In this document: positions 23,121-34,432 of the stretch, one piece after another
Layout: each line of letters begins with the position of its first letter
How positions within the stretch are numbered: the stretch's first letter is position 1
Origin: Anastrepha obliqua
Lineage: Eukaryota > Arthropoda > Insecta > Diptera > Tephritidae
Assembly: GCF_027943255.1 (NCBI RefSeq)
Contig: NC_072896.1
Location: 45,782,501 to 45,846,500, forward strand
Direction: 5' to 3'
DNA length: 64,000 bases
Position numbers and translations under genes: made by a program
Notes under the pieces: generated by a model
Told to the model about the DNA's origin: nothing
Database searches by the model: none
Seen by the model: only the letters and a program-made list of their open reading frames with translations

Positions 23121-24985
23121 TATTTAGTACTAGCAAACCCGGCCCCCTTCGCTGGGCACACGAAAATAGAATAGATATGGTTTAGAACAGAAAATATATG
23201 GTTTTCATATTATTTATTTCTTTATTCTTTATTCAAGCGCTTTGGCATAAACAATATTTTTTGTTTTTCTATTTGTTTATGAGTAAAAATAAAATATAAA
23301 TTGAAAATCAAGAAAAAAGAAGATTGTTTTTAAATTTCAAATCAACGCATATGAATAACTAAGAAACAATCGTCTTTTTTCCTGATCACCCATGAATTTT
23401 TCGTTTCAGTTTATATGTTTTATTAAGCATTGGAGCACGAAAACATAATTTTATTCGGATTTCACATTAAATTCTCAAATTTCGTAAGAAATTATTCACT
23501 GTTCCAAAATCCACTCCAAAAACATGCACAAACAATTTTTACATGTTGCACTTACGTTTTTTCCTTATGGCATCCAAATCAGAAAGAAATATTGACACAT
23601 TGTAACTCACACTGTCAATTTGACAGTTCAGTTCCGCCCCAAGCGTTAAAAAAGTAAGCGACATTATGGCTGGTTCAAAAGAACGCTGTACCCGTTGCCA
23701 GTGCTCCGAATTACAACCAAACTTTACGAAACCCATTTTCAATACTTACTTAAAATGTGCGTAAGTTTGGTTTAATTCGGTGCAAAGACACGGCGGGTCC
23801 ACGTTTTGACATATATTTCGAGACCCTAGTCATCAATAGGTATGAAAATTACCCCGTATTAAAGCACTTATCAACAGCTTTCATTTGATACCCATATTGT
23901 ACATACACATCCGAAGGTTACCCGGGTCCACGTTTTGACCTATATCTCGAGACCCCAGTCACGGAGCGGCATGAAAAATACTCTGTACTAAAGCATTCAC
24001 CAACAGCTTCAATTTGATATCCATATTGTACAAACACATTCTAAGCTCCACGTTTTGGTCTCTATCTCGAGACCCTAGTCACGGAGTGGCATGAAAAATA
24101 CTCTGAACTAAAGCATTCACCAACAGCTTCCATTTGATACCCATATTGTACATACACATCCGAAGGTTACCCGGGTCCACGTTTTGACCTTTATCTCGAG
24201 ACCCTATCTACCAATAGGTATTCAAACTACACCGAAATTATCTTCAATACCTACTTAACAATGTGTGTAAGTTTGGTTTAATTCGGTTCAAAGACACGGC
24301 GGGTCCACGTTTTGGCACATATTTCGAGACCCTAGTCATCAATAGGTATGAAAATTACTCCGTATTAAAGCACTTATCAACAGCTTTCATTTGATATCCA
24401 TATTGTACAAACACATTCTAGGATCCACGTTTTGGTCTCTATCTCGAGACCCTAGTCACGGAGCGGATGGAAATACTCTGAACTAAAGCATTCACCAACA
24501 GCTTCCATTTGATACCCATATTGTACATACACGTCCGAAGGTTACCCGGGTCCACGTTTTGACCTATATCTCGAGACCCTATCTACCAATAGGTATCCAA
24601 ACTATACGGAAACCATCTACAATACCTCCTTAACAATGTGTGTAAGTTTGGTTTAATTCGGTGCAAAGACACGGCGGGTCCACGTTTTGGCATATATTTC
24701 CAGACCCTAGTCATCAATAGGTATGAAAATTACCCCGTATTAAAGCACTTATCAACAGCTTTCATTTGATACCCATATTGTACATACACAACCAAAGGTT
24801 ACCCGGGTCCACGTTTTGATGCTGTTTTGAGGATTTTCCCGGGAATTATTCGAATTTTTCTCACCTTTTAAACCTTCCCTAGACCTCCACGAATAATTCA
24901 AGACCAAGATAAGATAAATCCGTTCAGCCGTTCTCGAGTTTTAGCGAGACTAACGAACAGCAATTCATTTTTATATATATAGATT
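23121..24985. repeat. Dispersed repeat with internal tandem array
   Basis: Left boundary tagcaaacccggccccctt (23132 on) and right boundary near ttcagccgttctcgagtttt, gcgagactaacgaacagc and tatatatatagat. Both look like the ends of a widely dispersed, poorly classified insect repeat. No coding capacity was recognised. The interior 23735-24830 is a tandem array (separate entry). The class is uncertain. Confidence 0.6.
23735..24830. repeat. ~117-132-bp tandem array with higher-order units
   Basis: Nine units start at tccacgttttg at about 23798, 23930, 24047, 24176, 24304, 24423, 24550, 24677 and 24807. Each carries tcgagaccct (or a variant) and most carry catttgatacccatattgta. The units fall into types: A with tcatcaataggtatgaaaat, B/C with gtcacggag, and D with ctaccaataggtat. 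The order A-B-C-D-A-C-D-A gives a higher-order period of about 375 bp in the second half. Confidence 0.88.
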
Positions 24986-26120
24986 TAGAGTATTATTAAT
25001 CTGAGCCGGCTTCTGAGTCCACCAGTGATGCATGCATACTTAAACACATGCAAATGTGCATATATGAAACAAAATGTTTTCGTGTACAAAAGAAAATGCA
25101 CACACACGTGCTTACATACGACTACACCTATGCAATATACACGTATGTGTGTGTTTGTCGCAGTCAATCAGTTTTTGTTTTAATTTAGTGTAGTTAGTTT
25201 TCATACTAACACATCAAAAATCACCACCAACGACAACAACTGCAACCAGCAGTGGTTTCAAACATCGACTTTTAAAGTTGACCGTCATACATACATATTT
25301 ATTTTCGTGCACATTCATGTAAATATGTATAATATATGTATGTGTATTGTAATATATATTAACGCAGCATACAGGCAACGGATGTAAACAGGATCCAAGC
25401 AGTAGCCGGCATGATCAAATGGTGGCGTAGCAGGAACTGACGCAATGGGCTTTCGGTTAGTTTGCCTTGGCTGCTTGCAGTTTCGTAAGTTTCGGTTGGC
25501 TGGTTTCGTGGTTTTTCGTTTCACTGCATGAATTTTATTATATTTATATTTTTTTTATGCTGGCCAAAAAATATAAACTATATGAAAATTAAAATGAATA
25601 TATGAGTGAAGCAACAACTGCGCAATTTCCATGAAGCCGGAAGTTGATGTAGCCAAGTCAGCTAGCCAACGAAAAATACTAAAATAAACATAAATACAAA
25701 CAACAACAAAGTGTAGCAGTAATATTCAGTTTGCAAGTAAAAGATTAGGAATTTGCAAAGCAAAATGATAACATTGTTGTTGTTCACTAAAGAATATAAA
25801 AAAGATTATCAAAAGCAGTGTCTAATCGGATGCAGTCTGCCCGATACTCCCCCTATATATAATAAATAAATGGCTTTTAAAATATATAAAATTTTTAAAT
25901 ATAATATATCAGCACGCAAGTTGCTACGATTTATCCAAACTACGGAAAACAACTTTAACTATTTGAGTCTATTACAGATGAGAGGCTTTAAATAATCATA
26001 AATGTCTGCATTGATGGTAGCTTTAAAGCTGCAAACATGAAAGGAAAATCGATGTAAAGAGAGGTTAAGTTTTAAGGGCCGGTGTTGATTTTGAATAATA
26101 TACAAATTTTTTAAGAAATT
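24986..26120. other. No gene seen
   Basis: Noncoding. Short tatatgtatgtgtatt-type simple sequence lies near 25320-25350. No domain was recognised in either strand. Confidence 0.45.
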
Positions 26121-26121
26121 A

Positions 26122-26385
26122 TTACCATTTTTCTTTAGTATTATAATACTGGTATGGTTCAATTACGTACGCTACAAAATATTGGCCAAATGGCCGCCGT
26201 GACCTTGGCCGATGGTCCAAATTTTCGATGACGCTAAGGCATAATTGAGGTTCTATGCCGTTAATGTGCCGAATTATCTCATCTTTTAGCTCTTGAATTG
26301 TTGCTGGCTTATCGACGTACACCTTTTCTTTCAAATAACCTCAAAGAAAGATGTCCAAAGGTGCCGTTGACGTTTAGGTGTGGTT
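26122..26385 (-). pseudogene. DD41D mariner C-terminal fragment
   Basis: Minus strand reads APLDIFL, one stop, GYLKEKVYVDKPATIQELKD, then EIIRHINGIEPQLCLSVIEN and, after a frameshift, a GGHLANI-like end. It contains the third catalytic Asp region (PLD) and the conserved tail. Everything upstream is gone. Confidence 0.75.
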
Positions 26386-26974
26386 CACATTCAATATCGG
26401 CCCTTGAAATTCAACCACTCTTTATAAAACAGGAGCAAAAATAAACGGTATATTACTCAATTACCCATTCATATGTACATACATATTAACATATTATTAT
26501 TATTATTATTTATTATTATTATTATGTACCTTGCAGTCAAACAACAACATTTAGAAATATTCATTTAGTCCTCGCGCAAATCTTACGCGATGCACAAGGG
26601 GCTATATGGGCTTAGGGCTAGTGGTAGCAGATAAAGAGCAGGGCCTGCTTTGCATGGGATCAGTCCATAATCACGAGAATCGAAGGGTGGAACAAGAATC
26701 CTTATTTCGTGCATACTTAACGGTTGAAGCTTCATTTTTAGCATATCGTACGTCAACTTCAGCACCATTTTTAAAAAAATGTGAGCCGTCATGGGACGCC
26801 TGGCAGATGTGAAACATCGTGTGTGTACAAGTAATATGCATACAAGATAATATTGTATTATTACAGGAATTTATTATTTATTATTACGAATTTCTTACAG
26901 AAAATGGTAACTTTATTTAATAAACATTTACTTACATGTGATGTCAAAATTCGATATTAATATCAAGCCACAAT
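26386..26974. other. No gene seen; (TAT)n
   Basis: Contains a tat/att trinucleotide run at about 26488-26525. Opposing frames of about 68 codons at 26583-26812 match nothing known to me. Confidence 0.45.
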
Positions 26975-27247
26975 TTAAATATTTGCATCTGCGACTTCAG
27001 TAATAGTTATATGCGATGTTTCCTCTGCCGGTATTACTGTGACGATTGGTCGATGATAACTAAAGTACGTTACAGAAGTATTGGATGAAATATTATCAAG
27101 ATATCTCACAAATACAGCATCTATTGTTGTTCCATATTTGGTAGTAGATTCTCTTGGATTGTTGTTGATTTGCAATTGAAATTCTTTTTGAAGTGTGCTT
27201 TGAGTGCTGACATTTTTTGAATTTTCAGGTGGCGCAAAATTAATCAT
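26975..27247 (-). pseudogene. Endonuclease-domain C-terminal fragment
   Basis: A 90-codon frame with ESTTKYGTTIDAVFVRYLDN and VTYFSYHRPIV. STTxxxTTIDAVFxRxLDN followed by YFSYHxPIV is the C-terminal part of an endonuclease/exonuclease/phosphatase-type domain. I associate this domain with helicase-bearing Helentron-type elements in insects. It is closely similar to the fragments at 33753-34250 and 46540-46725. The beginning of the frame runs into the tandem array on its right, so the fragment is truncated there. Confidence 0.65.
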
Positions 27248-27745
27248 CTAGTTTTGTATTTGAAAATTATTAAATAAAATTGAATAGAAAAATGACTTTG
27301 AGTGATGAAATTTTTTGAATTTTCATGTGGCGCAAAATTAATCATCCAGTTTTGTATTTGAAAATTATTAAATAAAATTTAAAAAAACTTAAAGAAAAAA
27401 ATGACTGAGTGATTAAATTTTTTGACGTTTCTGGTGGTGCAAAATTAGTAATCCAGTTTTGTATTTGAAAATTATTAAATAAAATTAAAAAAAACTTAAA
27501 TAAAAAAATGACTTTGAGTGATGAAATTTTTTGACGTTTCTGGTGGTGCAAAATTAGTAATCCAGTTTTGTATTTGAAAATTATTAAATAAAATTAAAAA
27601 AATATTAAATAAAGAAATGATTTTGAGTGATGAAATTTTTTGAATTTTCAGGAGGCGCAAAATTAATCATCCAGATTTGTATTTGAAAATTATTAAATAA
27701 AATTTAAAAAAATAATAAATAAAGAAATTATATTGAGTGAAGACT
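27185..27745. repeat. ~97-109-bp tandem array, five units
   Basis: Units start at gtggcgcaaaattaatcat or a variant at 27230, 27327, 27434, 27543 and 27652 (spacing 97, 107, 109, 109). Each continues ccagttttgtatttgaaaat, tattaaataaaatt, gagtgatgaaa and ttttttgaattttc. A single diverged unit occurs at about 40455-40550. Confidence 0.9.
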
Positions 27746-28463
27746 TTTGACCTTTACGTCCGCCATTGCTTGTCTGTTTTTATACAGCAGCTCTACACTT
27801 CACAAATTTCAATTATGATTGACGTACTGCACTATTTGTAAAAAATATAAATAATCCGATAGCATGATTAATTTTGTGTCACTTTGTATAATAATCAAAA
27901 TGTGTCTTTAAAATATGCCTTCCTCCATAGGCTTACACTTTTTATTCAATTTCAACTTTTGCTCATTACAAGCTGACATATCTCGAATTTGCTATTAAAT
28001 AAGTTTGCACTTTTCATTTCAAATTAATAAAGCAATAAATTTGGCATTGCAAAATAGTTCCACTTAGTTTAAATAATTGAGTAATGAAACTTCTTCCTGC
28101 TGAGGCTCTGCTTGCTGTGACCTTTTGATATTTTTCAACTCAAACACTGACCTTCGTCATTTCTTCGCACACAGAGCGCGCCTCAAAGGTGCCCACTCTA
28201 TCCAGCCTTCCAGTTTCCCATGAATTCTCTGTAATAGAATTCCTATTATCTACATAGCAAATTACCGAACACATTCAAAAACACATAACGCACCAACATT
28301 TACTAAGCACTCACGAGCATCCAACTTGCCGCTCTTTAGCAACTCTACATTTGTCTCTCTAACATGGCACACATACTAACACACTTTAACCCACACCATT
28401 TGTGAGTTGTTCCTTTGAAATTGGCTTACCACTTCTCATACTACCACACATAAAATATATATA
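27746..28463. other. No gene seen
   Basis: AT-rich noncoding sequence up to the DD41D element; no signal recognised. Confidence 0.45.
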
Positions 28464-29374
28464 CAGGGTAGGCCATTTAAAGCGGGCCCATCTGGCAACC
28501 CTATAACTTTTGACAGGAACGTCAGATCGACTAATGACATAGCGCGTTGGAAGCGTCAGTCCAAGACAATTTTTACCATGGAGCAGTACACTCCAAAAGA
28601 ACGCGCTGAAATAATTCAGCTTTACATCCAAAATAACTTCTCAATTGTGAAAACTCAACGTGCGTTTAGAAAAAAAAATAAAGTTAAAAGTGCGCCATCC
28701 AAAAGCACTTTACAGCGTTTATACGCAAAATTTATTAACCACGGTAGTCTCAGCAATACCAGCCACGCATCCAGACAACGTACACGACGTTCTGCTGAAA
28801 ATATCGAGGCTGTACGAGCCAGTGTTGAGGAGGCTCCGCGAACATCGAGTTATCGTCGTTCTCAGGAATTAGGCATCGCCAGGACAACACTCAGGCGCAT
28901 AATTCGCATCGATTTGAAAATGTTTCCGGGGCTACATGCCACACTTCACGCGCTACAATCGATTTTTTGAAGCCATTGTTCCCTGGAAGGTTGATTTCGA
29001 AAAATGGTGATTTTCCGTGGCCACCGAGATCACCAGATTTGACGCCACCGGACTTTTATTTGTGGGGTTATCTGAAATCCAAGGTATACATCAACAAGCC
29101 AAGGACTCTAACTCAACTTAAAAACAATATCCGACGCGAAATCGCCGCCATACCGGCCGAAATATTGGCCAAAACGATGGAAAACGCCGAAAAAAGGACA
29201 CATTTGGCCATCAAGGCCAGAGGCAAACATTTGAAGGATATCATTTTCAAAAACTAGCTGGAACAAATCTCCTTGAATCAAAATAAATGATTTTTCATAT
29301 CAACACAAAAAAAAATGTTTTTTTCAATGTTTTTTTTCAGAAACAAATGGGCCCGCTTCAAATGGCCTACCCTG
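28464..29374 (+). mobile_element. DD41D mariner deletion derivative with TIRs
   Basis: A 911-bp element bounded by TA with inverted ends cagggtaggccatttaaagc on the left and, inverted on the right, cagggtaggccatttgaagc, extending about 28 bp. It carries the start and end of a transposase gene but lost the middle, so it is non-autonomous. Clean ends and the TA duplication make the boundaries secure. Confidence 0.93.
28578..29257 (+). pseudogene. DD41D transposase, internally deleted
   Basis: The N-terminal DNA-binding half MEQYTPKERAEIIQLYIQNN through ELGIARTTLRRIIRIDLKMF is open from 28578. At about 28935 it is joined to GATCHTSRATIDF in another frame, losing the first and second catalytic aspartates. 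The C-terminal half has DFPWPPRSPDLTPPDFYLWG (third Asp), INKPRTLTQLKNNIRREI and the closing GKHLKDIIFKN. Counting from the expected DGATCH Asp to the PPD Asp gives 41 residues. It could still bind DNA but could not cut. Confidence 0.88.
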
Positions 29375-30175
29375 TATATATGTATATCTTAGTATAGCGT
29401 CGCGACCCGTCGCCACGGCAAGCGTCGCCACGCCCCCGATCCGGTTTACAAGTGAGCTTATAGATGTTTCACATCAAAAATAAAATTTTTTTTCATTTTT
29501 TATGTAAAAGAAGTTAAATAAAAAGCAAAAAACATTTACATATCGTTTTTCATTTTTTTATTCTAAAAAAAACACATTAAATTTTCGTGCTCGTTGGTTG
29601 GTTTGAGTGGTGATTCTTCCAGAATCCAACTAGCGCTTCGGCACCATTTTGTTGCCATATCCTCGTTACCAACTTGTTTACCAGTTATTTACAGCAAGAC
29701 TATATCCAGTCTGTGCGGCTTACGAACCTTATAGTCTAAGATCCGGCTGCAGATTTGGTGTAGTCATCGAGTACATGCTGAAATCCACATTTTTACCCAC
29801 ATTTATAATTAGGAGAATAAAAATTTACCACGGTGCCAGTAGAAATGTGGCCGAAAGTATTTTTAATTAAATTATTGTTAATTGATTTTGCGAATTTGAT
29901 AATAAGCGATGTAATATAATATGTTAAGTGTTTTTATTCTTTATTTTATAAGCCCCATAAATCTAAAAGATTAAGTCAGCTCTTGCAATATTATATTTAA
30001 AGTAGACCTATTGTAAATAAATGACCTATTTGATAGTAGCCTAAACTTTAATTTTGTACCATTTTAGTAAAGTACATTAAAAAAAAATTTTTGTACCTAC
30101 CAATAAAAGTAAATGTCGTAAATTAATGTATTTTAACAGAAAATACTTATATTTAATTATTCTTTTCATTTAAAA
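29375..30175. other. No gene seen; possible LINE 3' UTR
   Basis: A GC-richer patch (cgtcgcgacccgtcgccacg) at 29398-29450. The segment near 29590-29750 reads, on minus, like a LINE 3' untranslated region preceding the tail gene at 30176. No coding was recognised. Confidence 0.4.
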
Positions 30176-30460
30176 TGTATTCTATTGAAAAAATCTTTTT
30201 GGCCGCCTAATTATGCAAAATCTACCTACGTGCAGCGGTTTGCCCAGGGTTAACATTCTGTCCTTCCATAGGGCAGGGCATTCACAGAGGAAATGGAAGA
30301 TTATTTCCTTTTTCTGCGGTTTTTTACAACTATGACAGTATGTGTTGTGAGAGATGTCCATTTTGGCGGCTTGTTCTCCAATAGACCAGAAGCCTGTTAT
30401 GACTGGCGTTAGTCTCTGGCGTTTCATGTTTATCAATATCGACGATTGCTTGAGGTTGTA
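30176..30460 (-). pseudogene. LINE C-terminal tail fragment
   Basis: An 84-codon minus frame reads LTPVITGFWSIGEQAAKMDI, CHSCKKPQKKEIIFHFLCEC and PALWKDRMLTLGK. This is the LTGHWxxGxHAxxM...C...HFLCECPAL tail after RNase H in I/R1-like LINEs. RNase H itself is not present. Confidence 0.75.
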
Positions 30461-30539
30461 GATGGGCCATAACGTTCTGCTGATTTTGAAAATGATTGAA
30501 AAACTCGTTGTCTGGAGGGGCTGGCCCCCTTTAAATACT

Positions 30540-31490
30540 ACGTAGAGCGTGACTGCAATTATTGAAAGAACGTGTCATGAATTGTATGAACGCCTCAAGA
30601 GTGCTGATTTTGATGTCAAAGACAGGCACAGGTTATGGGTCTATATTTGGTTGAATCAACTCGGTGTGATGGATATAAATATTATAACTCGGTGTGATGG
30701 ATATAAATATTATAACTAAAACCCAGTGAAACTAATACAGATTTCAGTCGAGAACTGGAGAAAAAGTTTTCAGAAAATGATCGAAGGCACAATAAAGTTA
30801 ACCACCACCATGATAAAGTTCAAGCACATGTCCCAAAAGTGGTGAAGATATATTTGCAACAGGTGGCGCTAAAGTAATCCTTCTATCAGAAAATGCTATA
30901 AATTTTGCGATTGGCCTCTAATGTCAGTTCTGTTTTGACATTTTTGACGAGTTCTTTTGCCACAACTTGATAAATTGCGATTGGAAAACATGTGGTTCCA
31001 ACAGGACGGTGCAACGGCACACACTGCACGTGCCACAACCGATATGCTGAAGGATCCATTTCCCGGGCGCCTAATCTCCCGTTTTGGCGATTTGCACTGG
31101 CCAGCAAGATCGCCAGACTTCTTTTTGTGGGGCTTTTTGAAGTCGCGGATTTATGTCAACAAGCCCCAGACTCTTGCAGCTCTTAAAGACAATATCCGTC
31201 AAGAATGTGAGGACCTATCGCCGGAAGTTTTGGCCAAAGTGATGGAAAATGCCATAAAAAGGGCTCAAATGGCAATCAACTATGGCGGTGGCCATTTACA
31301 TGACATCATATTCTCGACTTGATGTAAAAAAATTAAAAGACCAAACAAAAATAATCCACAAGAAGAATCGAAGTTTTTCATTTCTTTTTTAAATTACAGC
31401 CAAAAAACATCGCAAGGTTACTTTTGCGCCACCTTGTATTTGCCTAGAAACACTGAAATGCGAAGTCTTAACTCACCACTTTTAATGACC
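30540..31490 (+). pseudogene. Mariner remnant interrupted by DD41D element
   Basis: Degenerate frames read CHELYERLKSADFDVKDR (compare the 39243-40254 mariner), NQLGVMD, then LKPSETNTDFSRELEKKF, HDKVQAHVPKVVKIYL (second catalytic Asp region) up to about 30858. After the inserted element, ETLKCEVLTHH resumes at 31445. A 28-bp tandem duplication (30658-30713) disrupts the central part. This copy is older than its insertion. Confidence 0.68.
30859..31434 (+). mobile_element. Short DD41D derivative with TIRs
   Basis: Inverted ends aggtggcgctaaagtaat on the left and, inverted on the right, aaggtggcgcaaaagtaacc, about 576 bp apart. The C-terminal transposase frame (30957-31322) has MWFQQDGATAHTARATTDML (second Asp), HWPARSPDFFLWGF, YVNKPQTLAALKDNIRQECE and GGHLHDIIFST. 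Between SPD and FFLWG five codons including the third catalytic Asp are missing in frame. The copy sits inside a mariner pseudogene and is flanked by tatttgc on both sides. Confidence 0.83.
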
Positions 31491-32379
31491 GAACAGTAGC
31501 CCTTTCAACTCTCATTTGTTTCGGTCAATGCCTTGCGCTCCGAGCGTGTGATTGTAGGCTTACCGTTTTTGTGTTTTGTTTATTCAGCTGTTACGTCACT
31601 ACAGAAATACTCTCAGGGATGCCGTATTCTATCATTCTTCAATTGATATTATATATTTATTTTATTGAGAATTAAAACAGTTGAAATATATACAGTAGAA
31701 TATAGAAATAGAGGATAGAGCACAGAAAATATATACCTATGTATGCGTATAAATAATTCCACTTTTGATATCTTATTCATACAAATCTGTATTACATACC
31801 ACATACATTCACATGTTATTTTAATTAATGCTTGTGTTCGATTGCATTGCAGAGTCTGCTCGTTTATGCATTTGACACGCCGCAGGTAAAAAATCACCAA
31901 TATGAAATTTTTATTGCGATAGGCTATAATAATATTAGTTTTCGATAGTGAATTTCATTTAACGTTTTATAAATAGTATGTAATTGAGCTGGGTATTTTT
32001 CATGTCATAATATTCCAATATATAAAATATACACAGATATACGCTTATTAATATGAGTGAATGCAATGGTAAGACATATTTTCTCAAAATTATGTATGGC
32101 GTATGAACTGAGAATATTGTTAAGAGCTTGAAAATATATTTTCGTCATGATTCAATTATTAAAGATTTGCTTACTTTTGATATTTGACTTCTGTAATTGC
32201 CTTACAAAAGGTCCCATTTAAAAAGGGTGAACAAAGTGGAAAAGTTAAATACCTTTTTGTAGTTTTGCTAGTTAAAAATGCAACCGAACTACGAAATGCC
32301 CAAAAAATGAGTTTAAATTAATATTTGAATGTATGATTTATGGACAATGTATGCGTACAGTTTGCGAAACGGCATTTGG
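31491..32379. other. No gene seen
   Basis: AT-rich noncoding sequence; no domain or repeat recognised. Confidence 0.45.
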
Positions 32380-32690
32380 GGAATAGGATTCAATTACGAG
32401 CTTCAAAGACTGTAAACCTCCTGGATATTGTCCCGACTATAAAGCTTAACCGTCTACGATGGCTAGTCACATTATAAGGCAGACGAAGCATACCCAGCGA
32501 AGAGAATCCTACTGGGTACGTGCAGAAGAAATAGAGGCAAAGGAAGACCAAAACTCCGTTGGTTGGAAGGCAAAGATCGGGACGCTTAGCTATTTGGTAT
32601 CCGTTGTTGGGGAACTTCAGAGAGTGGTAAATCGCACTAGAGACAAATGTTACAGCAAGTCAAGACCCAGACTGGGCCATTGAGCTAACA
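32380..32690 (+). pseudogene. RTE-like LINE 3' coding tail
   Basis: After an AEFG-like RT end, frames read NRLRWLVTL followed by GRPKLRWLEGKDRDA (in pieces), LLGNFREW and QVKTQTGP. This corresponds to RLRWLGHxxRM...RGRPKxRWLDGVxxDL...W at the C-terminus of RTE-like LINEs. It lies head-on against the 3' end of the Jockey-type element at 32710. Confidence 0.65.
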
Positions 32691-32972
32691 ATTATGCTGA
32701 TGACATGTACATATTTATTTTTTATTATTTATTTATTTATTAAGTAGTAAAAAACGTTCAATATAAAATTTTTTGGTTAAACCTAATTTGCAGAATATGG
32801 TGTACGCTACCTTAATTCCTAAATATACTTTTTGCATACGATTGATATAGATTTGAACAATATATATAAATTAAATTAAGGGGGAAAAACTATTATAAAA
32901 ACCCTTATGAAAAAAACGAAAAAAAAAGAAAAAAGGAAGTTATGTGCATGTACAATGCAGATATTTGATGAC

Positions 32973-33600
32973 TTAAACATGCTGAAGCAGATGTAATATT
33001 AATTGGTTATTAGAATAACTACATTTTATCTTAAACTTATCATTAAGTTTTTCGACTCGTGAGAATATCATTTCTATTTTGTTTTCATTGTGTAAACGTC
33101 TTGTGGAATAATCCCATTGTAAATTAAGCATCATTCTCAGAAGCTTATTTTGTTGTATTTTCAACGTCTTCATATGTGTTTTTGCACATGTTCCCCATAC
33201 AGGACATGCATAAAGCATAATTGATTGGCAAATTACTTTGCATATTACAAATTTATTTTCAGTACTGAGCTCTGATTTCCTGTTGATTAAAGGATGTAGC
33301 ATTTTGATTGCGATATTATATTTATTATTTATGTGGTGAATGTGATCACGGAAGGTTAGCTTTTTGTCTAATACTATGCCCAAATATTTAACGCTGTTTG
33401 ACCAATTTATATCAGACCTATTAATATTTAGGTTTATGTTGGGCAAATTGCGTGGACTTCTTTTTTGGTTAAAAAGATGGCTTGCGTTTTACTAACATTA
33501 AGTTTTATTTTCCATCTGTGAAAATAATTTGCGATATGATTCAGCGCACTTTGCATTTTACTCACTATGTCATGAGGAGACTTGTGCGAATAAAAGAAAA
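32973..33600 (-). pseudogene. Jockey-type RT C-terminal part
   Basis: Open frame of 157 codons with INWSNSVKYLGIVLDKKL, HIHHINNKYNIAIKMLHPL, QSIMLYACPVWGTCAKTHM and LKIQQNKLLRMMLN, the canonical Jockey thumb/connection (KYLGxxLD...YxxPVWG...QNKxLR). The preceding 33450-33600 gives HKSPHDIVSKMQSALNHIAN, then RWKIKLNVSKTQAIF in another frame. It belongs directly downstream of the YADD at about 36185. No RNase H follows, as usual for the Jockey clade. Confidence 0.88.
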
Positions 33601-33752
33601 ATACCAGTCTAACGGTTAGACGCGATAGAAGTGAAACCTTCCGTAAAACAAACTGAGAGAGAATGAGACGAAAGCAGCATTAGGAGCGGGATAACTATAG
33701 CTTCACTATAATATTGCTATAAAGTTCATATTTTATTTTCTTCATTTTATTA

Positions 33753-34250
33753 TTATTCATCCTCAATGTTTTCAATTTCAACAAATGATACGAGTGGCTT
33801 ATGATAGCTAAAATATGATACAAATGCTTTGGTTTCGATGTTGTCAACATATCTTTGAAATACCGCGTCAATTGTTGTTTCTGATCGTGTTGTCGATTCA
33901 GTGCGATTGTTACACATTTTTAAATTAAATGTTGTATTGAGAAAGTCAATTAAAGTAACCGCTGTGTCCAATGCAAAATTTACGTTAAAATCGCCACTTA
34001 AAATCATTGGAACTTAATCGTAGTCTTTTCTAAGTATCCGCGACACTTCTGGTGTATACTTTATTAAATTTTCGTGAATGAATTCCGTGATGCTATTTAT
34101 TGATTTATTCGGTGAAATATAAATTGCCACAATTAAAACTGTTTTTCCATTGCTCAATCTGGTTTCGCAAGCACATATTTCTCCCACTTTAGAAAACTGA
34201 ACAGACAGTGATTCTAGTTGCTGTGCATTCAGATCTATCTGTGGAGTTAC
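33753..34250 (-). pseudogene. Endonuclease-domain fragment
   Basis: Minus frame from about 34250 reads LNAQQLESLSVQFSKVGEIC, TVLIVAIYISPNKSINSITE and FIHENLIKYTPEVSRILR. One TAA follows, then MILSGDFNVNF, ESTTRSETTIDAVFQRYVDN and YFSYHKPLVSF. GDFN, the TTIDAVF segment and SYHKP mark an endonuclease/exonuclease/phosphatase fold. The form resembles the endonuclease attached to helicases in Helentron-type elements rather than the LINE endonuclease at 58363. It is 5'-truncated. Confidence 0.75.
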
Positions 34251-34432
34251 AATACGAGCACCGTCATTTGATTGTGGTATATTGCAACACCGCCTGCAAT
34301 TGCCTTAAATATTTAAAAATGAAAATATTTACGAATATAAAAATACGGACGCAATACAGCACACGCGGTTGCTATTATGAGCGTCATAACGCGTATATTA
34401 CACATACGTACTAACACACACCCCAACCGATG

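Noticed and set aside
23735..24830. CRISPR-like array
   Set aside because: Units are similar over their whole length without unique spacers, and the context is an animal genome.
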